Source of the DNA: Alligator mississippiensis
Lineage: Eukaryota > Chordata > Crocodylia > Alligatoridae
NCBI RefSeq assembly: GCF_030867095.1
Contig: NC_081824.1
Coordinates: 149,219,433 to 149,283,432 of the forward strand
Length of the DNA: 64,000 nucleotides
Direction: 5' to 3'
A model generated the notes under the pieces. It worked only from the letters and a program-made list of their open reading frames with translations, was not told the DNA's origin and did no database searches. This document shows, in pieces, positions 49,432 to 58,772 of this stretch. Every line of letters begins with the position of its first letter. Position 1 is the first letter of the stretch. The position numbers were made by a program, and so were the translations under genes.

Positions 49432-51149
49432 ATACAAATCAGATAATAAGCCTGGGAAACAATTCTGGCCCTGGTTGGCCTGGCATATATTGGTTCCTGC
49501 TTTCTTCAGTCTCCCCTCCCCCCACCACCTCCAAGCTGACAATTTAAATCACTGTCCAGCTAGATCACCCCAATGGCTGACAGTCACAGCTGTCACCTCT
49601 ACTGCTGTGCCTCACAGCCATGGAGCTATCCCCAAACTGTAGGAATGTAAGGTTATATCTGCCCATCATTTATCCCCAATTAACTTCTGTGGCTCAAAGA
49701 TCTGCAAGACAGTATGTAGACTGGAAAATAAAGCCTGTGTGAAATCCACTCTGACCCTATAGTGCCTAAGCTCCAAGATAACATGACAGGTGGAGAGGGA
49801 GCTGAAGACTTATGGAGGCATCTCAGTTTATTCTGGGAGTGTCAGGCAGGTGGCATATTAAGGTTATTCTCAGATCTGTGCAAAAAAAAGGTTTAACTTC
49901 TCCTAAATGAAACTTATACTACATCCTCCCAAAACTGAGAGGTATTCATCATCTCAGAAAGGCTGTTCTGTTCTCAAAGTGGAAGTATTATATGTTTGAG
50001 GAGAATAAACCTTTTATTGAATCAGCTATTAAGTAAAAAGTGCCAGAAAGCCCTGCTGAAGCTCCTGATCTATAGAGAGCTGGGCAAGCCAGGTGAAACT
50101 AACACAATGCCTCTTTCGGGCATGCACTCGGCTTCATGCAAGGATGAGCCAAGCTGAAAGTAAAGTGCTGGGATTTTTGGGGTTTTTTTTCATGTCGTCG
50201 GTTAGCAGCCAGTAGGGCATATAGGCTCATTTACTTACCCATGCACAAGGAATATTCTGGAGAAGAAATTACTCCTGGGAGGTAGTAGAGGGTCTCCATG
50301 CTACTACTACTCTGCCTCAGAGGTCCGTATTACCAAAGCTATTTCAGGTAGTGAGCAGTCACTGAACAGCACGCCCATATTATAATATGATATTGCCCTG
50401 GATTATTTTAATTTGACTTAATATGGGGATACATAGACAATTTTATCACTTCTCATTGTCCTTCCTCAAGCCCTCCTATGATTTCCTGTACTTACTTGTA
50501 GCTTCTCTTTTATGTTGTTGGGGAAAAGAATCACATCTTTCCATAAATCTGTAGGCTGTCTACTACCACAAGACTCTGCTCCTAATTGGGATTTCTGAGC
50601 TCCACTGCAAGTAATGAATAGTCACGTTCTGCTAAAACCGTGACTCATAACTGGAGTACCACAGTGCCTGGCCCACATGGGACAGCAAAGGCAGTCTCCT
50701 TCACAGTCCAGGCATCCTGAGCCTGCCCTGCCGTGTCCCACGGTCAAACGGATCCCTGCATCCTCTCCTACCAGTTCTGTGAGCATGCGAGGAGCAGATG
50801 AAGGAGCAGAGCTGAAAACCACAATTCCCAGTGGCCCCCCCCACTGCCACAGGTGGGCACCATTTTTTTTAAGTTTGGTGTATTCCCCCACTCCTCCCAT
50901 GCTCCTGGAGCAAGTTGCTGGCATTCAAGTTCCCAGAGGAGCAGCTACAGCACCAGTGCTGTGCTCACCCCCTCATGTATTGATCAGGGACAGGCAACAA
51001 AAAAAAAAAAAGGAAAAGAAAAAAAAAAAGGCAGGGTCCAGCCCCTGCCATCCTCACTTTGCACAAGCAGTTGCACATCTAGTAGCCACGGCCACCCCTT
51101 CCTGTCCCCTGCAGGGGTCTGACACTCTCCCAAAGTCCTCAAATCTGCC

Positions 51150-52010
51150 TTGGCCGCACCGAGTACAGCCCCGCGCCATGCTCCGGGGCTGCTGAGCCTG
51201 CAGGTATCGAAGCCGATACCTGGAAGCCGAGACGACAGGTGCCGAAGAATCACAGAGAAGCGGGGCGGGAAAGCACCTCCAGCCCAACCCTGCCAGAGGC
51301 AGGACCACCCCTATGCCAGCAGGGCCAGGACAGGGACTCTCCTCACCCCCCAGGGTGGTAGGCCCGGCTCCGGGCCCGAGGCCGAAGGGGGAGCAGGGCA
51401 CGGCCCCGAGCCGCCCCGGCGCCGCAGTCCCCGCCTCACGCGCTCGGGGAGACGCGGCCGCTCCTACCGTAAGTCTCAGACATGGCCGTCTGCGACATGG
51501 CGGGGCCAGACCCCCTCCGCCTTGGGCTGCTGCTGCTGCTGCTGCCCGCCGGCGAGTCCCAGCAGCGGACACCGGCCCCTAACCGCCTCAGCCGGGCCAA
51601 CCGCCGCAGCAACGGTCGCGCGTCTGCGCCTGCGCGCTCCCGCCCCCCCTCGGGGCGGGGCTACGCGTCTGCGCCTGCGCGTTGCCGCCTCCCCACCTCC
51701 GCCACCAAAACAAAGCGCACGTGCGGCGCTTGGCGAACTGGGCCGTTGGGGGGGGGGAGGGAGCGTCTGCGCAAGCGCGCGTTCCGCCCGTGGAATGTAA
51801 CGGCGTGCGACGTCAACGCCGCGCGGTTGGCTTCTGATGTGCCCGGGGAGGGGCCTCCTGGAGCCTATAATGGCGTCTCCTTCCGTCGCCTTGCCCCCCG
51901 GCGTCGGCCACGAGGGCAGCGCGTGACGCTGAGGCAACGCCCCGCCTCCCCTCAGGTTCAATGCTTGACGTTACCCACGCCTCAAGTTGTCTGAAGGCGA
52001 ACGGGGCTCA
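51150..52010 (-). promoter_or_regulatory. RAB4A: RAB4A CpG-island promoter
   Basis: The stretch is very CG-dense around and upstream of the RAB4A start codon (51498). Three TGCGCxTGCGC/TGCGCAAGCGC sites near 51625, 51670 and 51768 resemble NRF-1 sites. A GACGTCA CRE-like half site lies near 51808 and an ATGGCG YY1-like motif near 51870. No TATA box is clear for RAB4A. The 5' UTR carries six CAG units on the mRNA strand (51527-51544). The transcription start is not visible in sequence alone. Confidence 0.75.
51468..51498 (-). CDS. RAB4A: RAB4A exon 1, coding part
   Basis: It reads MSQTAMSETY plus one base, then the donor GTAGGA. The start is set by the match to human RAB4A and by the favourable context GCCATGT. 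A second in-frame ATG is codon 6. The exon's 5' UTR extends upward from 51499 to an unknown start. Confidence 0.94.
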
Positions 52011-52739
52011 GTGGCTGGCTGCGCGTGAGCAGTGCCGTGGAAGCCAGCTGATGCAGGGCTGCTGGTAGGCCCGTGCGGGCTGGTGCGGGCTAGTTGCTAG
52101 CCTGGGGATGTAATATGGGCCCTGGTGCTGTGCAGAGCCCTAGCGCCCACCCCCAGGGCCAACCCATGCCAGGGCCCCAGCACTAGTTCGGACTAGGCTT
52201 CATGTGGCCACTGACCCAACCCTAAAGTGCAGTGCGCCCTTAGTGAGGGTGGCCCCCCTCCACCAATCAGTAGTGGGGGTGGCACCTTCTTCCACCAATC
52301 TGAAGTGACAGGTGGGGTAGCTACCTCTTTAACCAATCAGCAGCAAGGGGCGGGGCCACCAGAAACTGGCTGCCTCCCCTCTTCCCTCCCTGGGTGGGAA
52401 CCTTGAGCTCCTGGCTTTGCACCGCCTTACCTCTAGGCACAGCCAATAGAATTGGGAGGATAAGTGATTGGCATGTGTTTCCACCAATGAACTAGAAAAA
52501 CAGGCTTTTTTTTTTTCTGCAGTGCATTCCTCGCTTAGAAACAAATAGGGAGCAGGGGGTGTCAGAGCTAATGGCCACCTTAGCCAGGCTCCATCCAAGG
52601 GGTGCCCCTTGGATGGAGGGAGGGGCTGCAACCCAGGGCCACTGGGGTTTGCTTCCCTTCCTCCCTGGGGAGGCCAGAATAAGCAGGCTCAGGTAGAGCA
52701 CTGGTAGTGGGACTTAGGGTATCAAAGGGATCACTGAGG
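52011..52739. promoter_or_regulatory. Upstream flank with CCAAT-box cluster
   Basis: CCAAT pentamers on the + strand lie at 52263, 52295, 52333, 52443 and 52484. The first three are 32 and 38 bp apart, each within an ACCAATC-type context, as NF-Y sites often are. An Sp1-like GGGGCGGGG lies at about 52348-52356. It could serve the RAB4A promoter or a divergent transcript, or be a small tandem repeat. Confidence 0.4.
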
Positions 52740-54202
52740 TTATAGACAGTCCCTGAATGATCGGCAGTCCAGCAGGGCTTGGTGGAAGGGGGGGGGGGGG
52801 GGGAAGTCCCAGATGATTGGAAAAGGGCAAACATAGTGCCCATATTTAAGAAAGGGGAAAAGGAGGGTCCAGGAAACTACAGACCAGCCAGCTTCACCTC
52901 AGACCCTGGAAAGATCATAGAGCAGATCCTCAAGGAATCCATTTGGAAGCACTTGGAGGAGAAAAAGGTGATTAGGAAGTCAGTTTGGATTCACCAGGGG
53001 CAAATCATGCCTGACCTGCCTGATTGCCTTCTATGGTGAGATGACTGGCTCTGTGGATGTGGGGAGACCAGTGGATGTGGTGTACCTTGACTTTAGCAAG
53101 GCTTTTGATATGGTCTCCCACAGCATTCTTGCAGGCAAGCAAAGGAAGTCCGAGTTGGATGAATGGACTATCAGGTGGATAGAAAACTGGCTGGATCATT
53201 GGGCTCAGAGGGTAGTAATCAATGGCTAAATGTGTAGTTGGTAGCCGGTATCAAGTGGAGTGCCGCAGGGGTTGTCCTGGGCCCAATTTTGTTCATAGAG
53301 TGCATCCTCAGCAAATCTGAAGATGACGCCAAACTGGAGGGAGTAGTAGATATGCTGGAGGGTAGGGCTAGGATTCAGAGACCTTGACACATTGGAGGAT
53401 TGGACCAAAAGAAATCTCACAAGGTTCAACAAGGACAAGTGCAAAGTCCTGCACTTAGGACAGAAAAATCCCATGCACCAATACAAGCTGGGGGCTGACT
53501 GCTGGACAGCAGCTCTGCAGAGTAGGACCTGGGAGTTACAGTGGACAATAAGCTGAATATGAACCAACAGTTTGCCCTTGTTGCCAAGAAGGCTAACGGC
53601 ATACTGGGCTGCATCGGTAGGAGCGTTGCCAGCAGATCAAGTGAAATGATTATTTCTCTCTGTTCATCACTGGTGAGGCCACATCTGGAGTATTGTGGTC
53701 AGCTTTGGGCCCCCTACTACAGAAAGGATGTGAACAAATTGGAGAGAGTCCAGTGAAGGGCAAGGAAAAATGATCAAGGGGCTGGAACATATGACTTATG
53801 AGGACAGGCTGAGGGAACTGGACTTATTTAATCTAGAGAAGAGAAGACTGAGAGGGGATTTAATGGAAGCCTTCAACTACCTGTAGGGCGGTTTGAAAGA
53901 GGATGGAGATAGATTGTTCTCAGTGATGGCAGATGACAGAACAAGGAGCAATAGCGTCAAGTTGCAGCATGGGAAATTTAGGTTATATATTAGCAATAAT
54001 TTTCTCACTAGGAGGGTAGTAAAACTCTGGAACAGGTTACCCAGAGAGGTTGTGGAATCTCCATCCTTGGAGGTTTTTAAGACCTGGATGAACAAAGCTT
54101 TGGCTGGGATGATCTGGTTGGGGATGGTCCTGTTCTGAGCATGGGGTTGGACTAGATGACCTTTTAGGTCCCTTACAAGTCTTATTTTTTATGATTCTAT
54201 GG
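52740..54202 (+). mobile_element. CR1 LINE, 5' truncated and broken
   Basis: Translated pieces in changing frames give DDWKRANIVPIFKKG and NYRPAS, then VDVVYLDFSKAFDMVSH, then LVRPHLEYCGQLWAPYYRKD, then FLTRRVVKLWNRLP, all CR1 reverse-transcriptase landmarks in order. It ends with TATGATTCTATG, the CR1 3' terminus. Indels and stops break the frame at several points, and the part that should hold the catalytic FADD block is badly damaged or missing. A 16-G run at 52788-52803 lies at the 5' edge. It is non-functional. Confidence 0.9.
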
Positions 54203-54224
54203 AGCTTATCTGATTTAGTTAGTC

Positions 54225-54960
54225 TAGGGATGTCCAATTTCTGACAGACTAGAGGCTGTAGGTTCCCCCCTGCCACAGTGTCATGCAAGCACCCCTTCTC
54301 CCTGCACCCATGCTGCAGGGGACCCTACCAGCTGCAAGAGCCCACCTGCCACCAACTGCACTGCAGGGGCTCCCAGCATGGTACAATGCCATGCCCCCCC
54401 ACCTCACCCTCCCTCCTGGGCAGCATTTCCTGCCCATTCTGCCCCCTTCGAGCAGTGGCACCAGCCCTACTGCTGCCAGCCCAGCCATAGACTTCCCCGC
54501 TTCCCTCAAAGCCCCCACCCCTATCCCCCACTGGAAGGGTAGGCACTTCCCCTCGCACCCGCTGCTCCAGTCCTCCAACTCTCCCCCACCCCACCACCCA
54601 AGACTTACCTGCATTCAGCTGCTGAGGCTGATGCAGACACACACAGATTGGAGTGGTGCCCTTGCCTCCAGTCGCCTTCCCTCTGCTTCCACTGGTGGAG
54701 CAAAGTAAAATCTCAGGCATTGGTTCAGATTTCAAAAAACTGCCTTGACAGAGATTGGAGAACTCAAAAATAGGACGTGTCTGGAAAAACCTGGACATAC
54801 GGTAACACTAGTCTGGAGGAGGGAGGGAGAGCCTGGGGACTCAGGCAGCAGCAGGAAGAGAACAAAGGGGGGGAGCAGTGCTCAGGCCAGGGTCCAGAGG
54901 TCATTGTTTATCCCCTTAGGGGGTGCATGTGGCTCACAGGCTGCTAGTTGGACAGCCCTG
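54225..54960. mobile_element. hAT-like element
   Basis: The left end TAGGGATGTCCAATTTCTG and the right end CTAGTTGGACAGCCCTG are inverted termini. The flanks AGTTAGTC and AGTTAACC agree at six of eight. The C-rich interior gives overlapping spurious frames on both strands. Confidence 0.7.
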
Positions 54961-55144
54961 AGTTAACCTATAAGGTTACCCTGCCTCCTGTCTCGTACGT
55001 GTTTCTCCTGTGAGACTCTGACACCTTCCTCTGGGACACTTGATTCTGCCTCCTGCCAGAAATAGGGTGCCAGAGGGCCTGGGCTATTATCCAGGATATC
55101 CAGCCTGTGTTCTTAAGTGATAACATTTTTTAAAAAGTGTTTAT

Positions 55145-55331
55145 TGTCGGGACCCAGGGCAGCCGGCCAGTAGCTCTCCCTGACTCCCACCCGGGCAGAT
55201 AAGGGTCCGCCTAATTAATTCCACTCCAAGCATCACAAATACCCACCTAACGGCCTTCTAAGGCCCTGGGCCCTTATCTGCCCGGGTGGGAGTCAGGGAG
55301 AGCTGCTGGCCGGCTGCCCTGGGTCCCGACA
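55145..55331. repeat. Fold-back inverted repeat, about 64-bp arms, 59-bp centre
   Basis: 55145-55208 and 55268-55331 are reverse complements with about three mismatches. Both are the LTR 3' end, one in each orientation. Confidence 0.88.
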
Positions 55332-56002
55332 TGGCGTCACGAACAGGATCAAGGGGAAATGTGATGGAGTGGGAATTAATTAAGAACTGCCCCTGGTGTA
55401 GTGGGGGGCGCTGCGTAGATAACGCGGATGAATTATGGGCCCACATCGCTTATCACCAAGTGAGCGGAGCGGAGACAGGGTGCGTCAGCGGCTACTTCTC
55501 GCTGAGAGGAGAGGAGGGAGTCAGAAAGGAGTGGGGAAGCTCCGAGTGGGACAAAGGGAAGATGATTAACATAGTGTCACTCCTACTGCGTGAAAATGCA
55601 AACTTAAAAACCCAGTTAGCTACAGTCAGCAAAGCTGCTGCAGAGATGGCAGCGTGCCCAAACCCTCCGTCGCCACAAAGAAATGGCACCGAGAAAAATA
55701 TGAGCTGCCCGGAAGACCCGGAAAAGAAGGGCGGAGCCACAGAAGAACAGGCGGGACTCCACCCAGCAAGCCCGCCCCCTGAGATGACGTCGCTCCCAAC
55801 GGCCCCACCCCCATACCACAGGGAGGGGACAACGAGCAAGAATCCGATCCTCCCATCAGACACAAATAAAACCCGTCTTCACTTCCGTGAAGAACGGGAA
55901 ACCTCCGCACACACACCTGAAAAACCTCTGAACGTATGCGTGAGAATAACTGACAAATTAATCACTTGTCAGTCTCCCCCGTCTCGACCTAATCAGACGT
56001 AA
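55331..56002 (+). pseudogene. Gag-like remnant frame of the deleted retrovirus
   Basis: The frame is open from 55286 to 56002. The most plausible start is ATG 55331, whose A is the last base of the LTR, or ATG 55364. After that the protein has CPWC and, 14 residues later, H-x3-H, a zinc-finger-like pattern. A short heptad-like segment (VSLLLRENANLKTQL) follows, then a Pro-rich region with LPTAPPPY, a PPxY late-domain motif typical of retroviral Gag. The last about 20 codons are LTR sequence read through after the internal deletion, so the protein has no capsid or nucleocapsid part. Function in the host is unproven; it may only be a relic. Confidence 0.5.
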
Positions 56003-56479
56003 ATCAACGACCTGCCGGCCTGACTTTTTCCTCCATTTATCTGCCTGACCGACGAACTCTTATACAGACCGACATACGACCTACGAACCTTAAGCTGTAA
56101 CTAACCAAATATCTCTGACCTCCGCTATTCACCACCTTGACTGTGTGAGTAAATAATCTTGCTTTGCAACCGATAAGTGTCCGCCTAATTAATTCCACTC
56201 CAAGCGTCACAAATACCTGCCTAACGGCCTTCTAAGGCCCCGGACCCTTATCTGCCTGGGTGGGAGTCAGGGAGAGCTGCTGGCTGGCTGCCCTGGGTCC
56301 CGACATAAGTTACAGAATCTATTGCAGCTTCCCAAGTTTATATGTACTTGTGTCATAGCTAATCTTATAAGTGTTCCTAGCCAGGAATTTTCTGTTGATT
56401 TTCTTTTTTTACTTAGACTATTTCACTAAACTTTTTGTGAAACGGGGAAGTCATTCCAGAATAGCTGATAGCCTAGTGC

Positions 56480-56550
56480 TTAGTGTGGTGACTTGAGCTG
56501 GAGTAGACCTAGGGCTCAAATCTTATCTGACTCAGTCTCTTTCCCAGGTG
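56480..56550 (+). mobile_element. MIR-like SINE, 5' part
   Basis: AGCCTAGTGCTTAGTGTGG, then GACCTAGGGCTCAAATC, follow the tRNA-like head of MIR elements. It is short and diverged. Confidence 0.4.
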
Positions 56551-57669
56551 AGAACCATGGCTATCAGGCTCTTCTAGGGTAGGTGTCTCTTAATTTCTCC
56601 TATTGGAGCTGGTCCATTTTGTATATGCAGTTAAATATCCATTGGGTACCTTGGAAAGTAATAATTTCTTTATTTTTTTGTACCTCAAACACGATTTAGA
56701 AAATGATTTCATTGATTTGGATAGGACAGTGATTCTCAACCAAAGTGCCACAAGATCTTTTTAAGGGTGTCCAGGCATTTCAAGTAGGAATCCATATTAA
56801 AACCATTCTGACCCATTGTGGTCTTTCTGAGTTCTTTGCAAAGAAACATATTCATTATCTTCATGATATTTGGCGACTAGAAGTTGTATTTATAAGAATA
56901 CATGAATTCCTAAACTTAAACACCACCTTAGAAGAGGTTGCTCTTGTGACAGGATCTGGGCCAAGTGCCATCTGTTGTCCACTCCCCACATTGCTTTCAG
57001 GAACCCAGACACTAGCTCCTTGCAGTTTTTGAAGCCTCTGCAATATTGTCCAAGAACTGATTCTGTCTTGGGCCCTGTCTCTAGCACCCTCTCTCTCCCA
57101 TGAGCTGAAGCCCAGGCTCCAAGTCTCTGTTGTCAGGGTATAGCTCTAACCATCAAACTCCCAACTACCACACGTATAGCAGCCCCTTTCCTAGAGTCTC
57201 ATTAAAGTCTAAGCCTCATGGCCTGTAAGCCTAAGGGTATAGATAGGTTTTGCACAGATCTTCATAAAAGCTAAGAAAATTCAAAAGATCATTCAAAAAC
57301 AGCAGACTTCCTGAATGCAGGCCCTCTTAATTTATGAACACTCCCAGGTAAACAGCTTATAATTTTTACTCTGATCTAAATTAATCCTATCAAATAAATG
57401 AGGTCCAGACTGCTAAAATAGCCTGCACATCTCTTTGTTTTTTCCAGCTCTCATCCAACACTGTTCATGTCTCCCCAGTCATTTCCTATGACTCATTTAA
57501 AACTCCTTTGACTTGTTGCTGTTAGTTTCCATTCGTTCCAACCCCTGCCCAATTCTGAAGGTAGGAAAAACTACGTCTTCCAGTCTCAGCTACCTACTTA
57601 CCATATCTATTGTTGGCCAAAGCACACTTGTTAAGTGTACTTAATTACCCCTAGTCTGATGGATAACAA
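56551..57669. other. Intergenic, with a fragment of the 32050 MITE family
   Basis: CAGTGATTCTCAACCAAAG at 56727, then a TCTTTTTAAGGGTG block and GTTCTTTGCAAAGAAA, repeat blocks of 32050-32342 up to about 56860. I see nothing else in the stretch. Confidence 0.5.
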
Positions 57670-57885
57670 TATTTGTAATCACCCTTCTTCAGGCATAGGG
57701 TCTCTCTGCTGTTCTGAGACTGGAGTCTCAGGGACTCCCTATGCCTGAAGAAGGGTGATTGAACCCAGAAGCTTGCAGAGAACTTTTTTTCCAGCTATTT
57801 AGTTGACCTAATAAAAGATATCACATCTACCCAAAGAGCCTTGCCTGCCTGTGTCCTTAGACCAACATGGCTACAATCAAAAACT
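57670..57885 (+). mobile_element. Element of the 840-1537 family with nested palindromes
   Basis: 57678-57700 and 57737-57759 are perfect 23-bp inverted repeats containing CCTTCTTCAGGCATAGGG and its complement. Inside them TGAGACT-GG-AGTCTCA (57715-57730) is a second hairpin. Then come TTGACCTAATAAAAGATATC and GTCCTTAGACCAACATGGCT, the family's terminal block. Confidence 0.75.
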
Positions 57886-58340
57886 TAGCAAGATGAATAC
57901 ACATTGAAAGAGGTATTTATGATCTGGCCATTTTCATAGTTACAATTATACGACTTCGTAATATTAACCAGAATGTTTAAATAGTATGGTTAGATTTGTA
58001 TAACTATCCCAGCCCTGATATGCACTATTTAAGGGGGTCTAAAATGCAGAAATTAAGTTCTCCCCAGGTGAGGTCCTATTGCTCAAGGGGCAGGTGCAAG
58101 AAGTAGGGAGCTTCATTAAAGTGCTTTAAACATGGCAGAGGTAGTCAACAATTGATCCTTCTGGATCATGATGTATGCTGTGAGAGATCACCAGGACCTT
58201 CAATGCGTCTGCTTAGGCAGAAGTACAGAGGAGCGGAGGCTGCCCAGACCATCTGTCCCCCACTTTAGACCACAGAGACAGTGCCCAAAGGCCAAATAGG
58301 GTACAGGACAGACATTCAGTGTATAAATGGTTGTAGTTAT

Positions 58341-58413
58341 ATGTACATTTTAGGTATCAAACCCAGGTCTCCTGCATGGCAGATAAGGATTTGATCACTG
58401 AACCACAAGAACA
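58341..58413 (-). pseudogene. tRNA-Gly(GCC)-like pseudogene or tRNA-derived SINE head
   Basis: On the - strand it reads TTGTGGTTCAGTGATCAAAT, then CTGCCATGCAGGAGACC, then TGGGTTTGATACC. These correspond to the D arm/A box, the GCC anticodon arm and the T arm/B box of tRNA-Gly-GCC. The acceptor stem does not pair (GTTCTTG against CTAAAATG) and the A box is damaged, so it is not a working tRNA. Confidence 0.6.
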
Positions 58414-58501
58414 GGTTAAACATGGCAAGGTATTTATTAATAGTAATCAGAAAAAAAGGTAAGTGGGAAGGTTTTGGTGAAGACCAAGTGAGAAACATAG
58501 G

Positions 58502-58772
58502 GGCCACGTCTACATGAGAACCTGACTGCGCAGTAGCTTGTTACTACTGCACAGTAGTGTCGTATGGCATGAACCATGATGTGACACTGCTGCACAGTAG
58601 TAATGAGCTACTGCACAGTAGTAACAAGCTACTGTGCAGTCAGTGTCACCAAGAAACTGTTTGGAGATGCTACTGTGCAGTAACTCTTGTTTCTCTGCAG
58701 TCATTTAGTACTTTTATATACAAGTACTCCGCAGTAACAACTGCACAGTCAACATCTCATGTAGACGTGGCC
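58502..58772. mobile_element. MITE with 18-bp perfect terminal inverted repeats
   Basis: GGCCACGTCTACATGAGA at 58502-58519 is perfectly inverted at 58755-58772. The interior repeats ACTGCACAGTAGTAA and its inverse several times, so the whole element is semi-palindromic. A short AGG is present on both outer flanks. It lies upstream of RAB4A. Confidence 0.85.

Larger units (their letters stand above)
30454..51467 (-). other. RAB4A: RAB4A intron 1
   Basis: A 21-kb first intron made largely of transposon relics listed individually. Stretches without a recognised element are 30454-31149, 31371-32040, 33274-34380, 35657-36708, 39489-40759, 42076-42968, 45573-46759, 48804-49340 and 49432-51149. These are AT-rich (GC-richer near the promoter) and show no conserved frame. 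Confidence 0.6.
55145..56305 (+). mobile_element. Internally deleted endogenous retrovirus with fold-back 5' end
   Basis: Order: 55145-55208 is an inverted copy of the LTR 3' end. 55209-55331 is the LTR 3' end in + orientation, ending CCCGACA. TGGCGTCACGAACAGG at 55332 is a primer-binding-site-like sequence of TGGCG type, with the tRNA not assigned. A Gag-like frame follows. From about 55945 LTR sequence resumes, with the segment CTTAAGCTGTAACTAACC, and ends CCCGACA at 56305. It matches the solo LTR at 12043-12760. Pol and env are absent. No target duplication is found around 55145 and 56305 (TTTAT against TAAGT). Confidence 0.8.

Noticed and set aside
51150..51800. 216-codon + strand frame in the CpG island, and long opposing - strand frames
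   Set aside because: Frames stay open on both strands because the region is poor in stop codons; there is no domain or conserved start.
51482..51994. 170-codon + strand frame starting with a signal-peptide-like Leu run, overlapping RAB4A exon 1
   Set aside because: It is the antisense of RAB4A exon 1 and its CpG island; the Leu run is the CTG repeat and the rest is GC-rich Arg/Pro/Ala noise.
54283..54798. Overlapping 141- and 157-codon frames on both strands
   Set aside because: They lie in the C-rich interior of a hAT-like element; there is no family resemblance.
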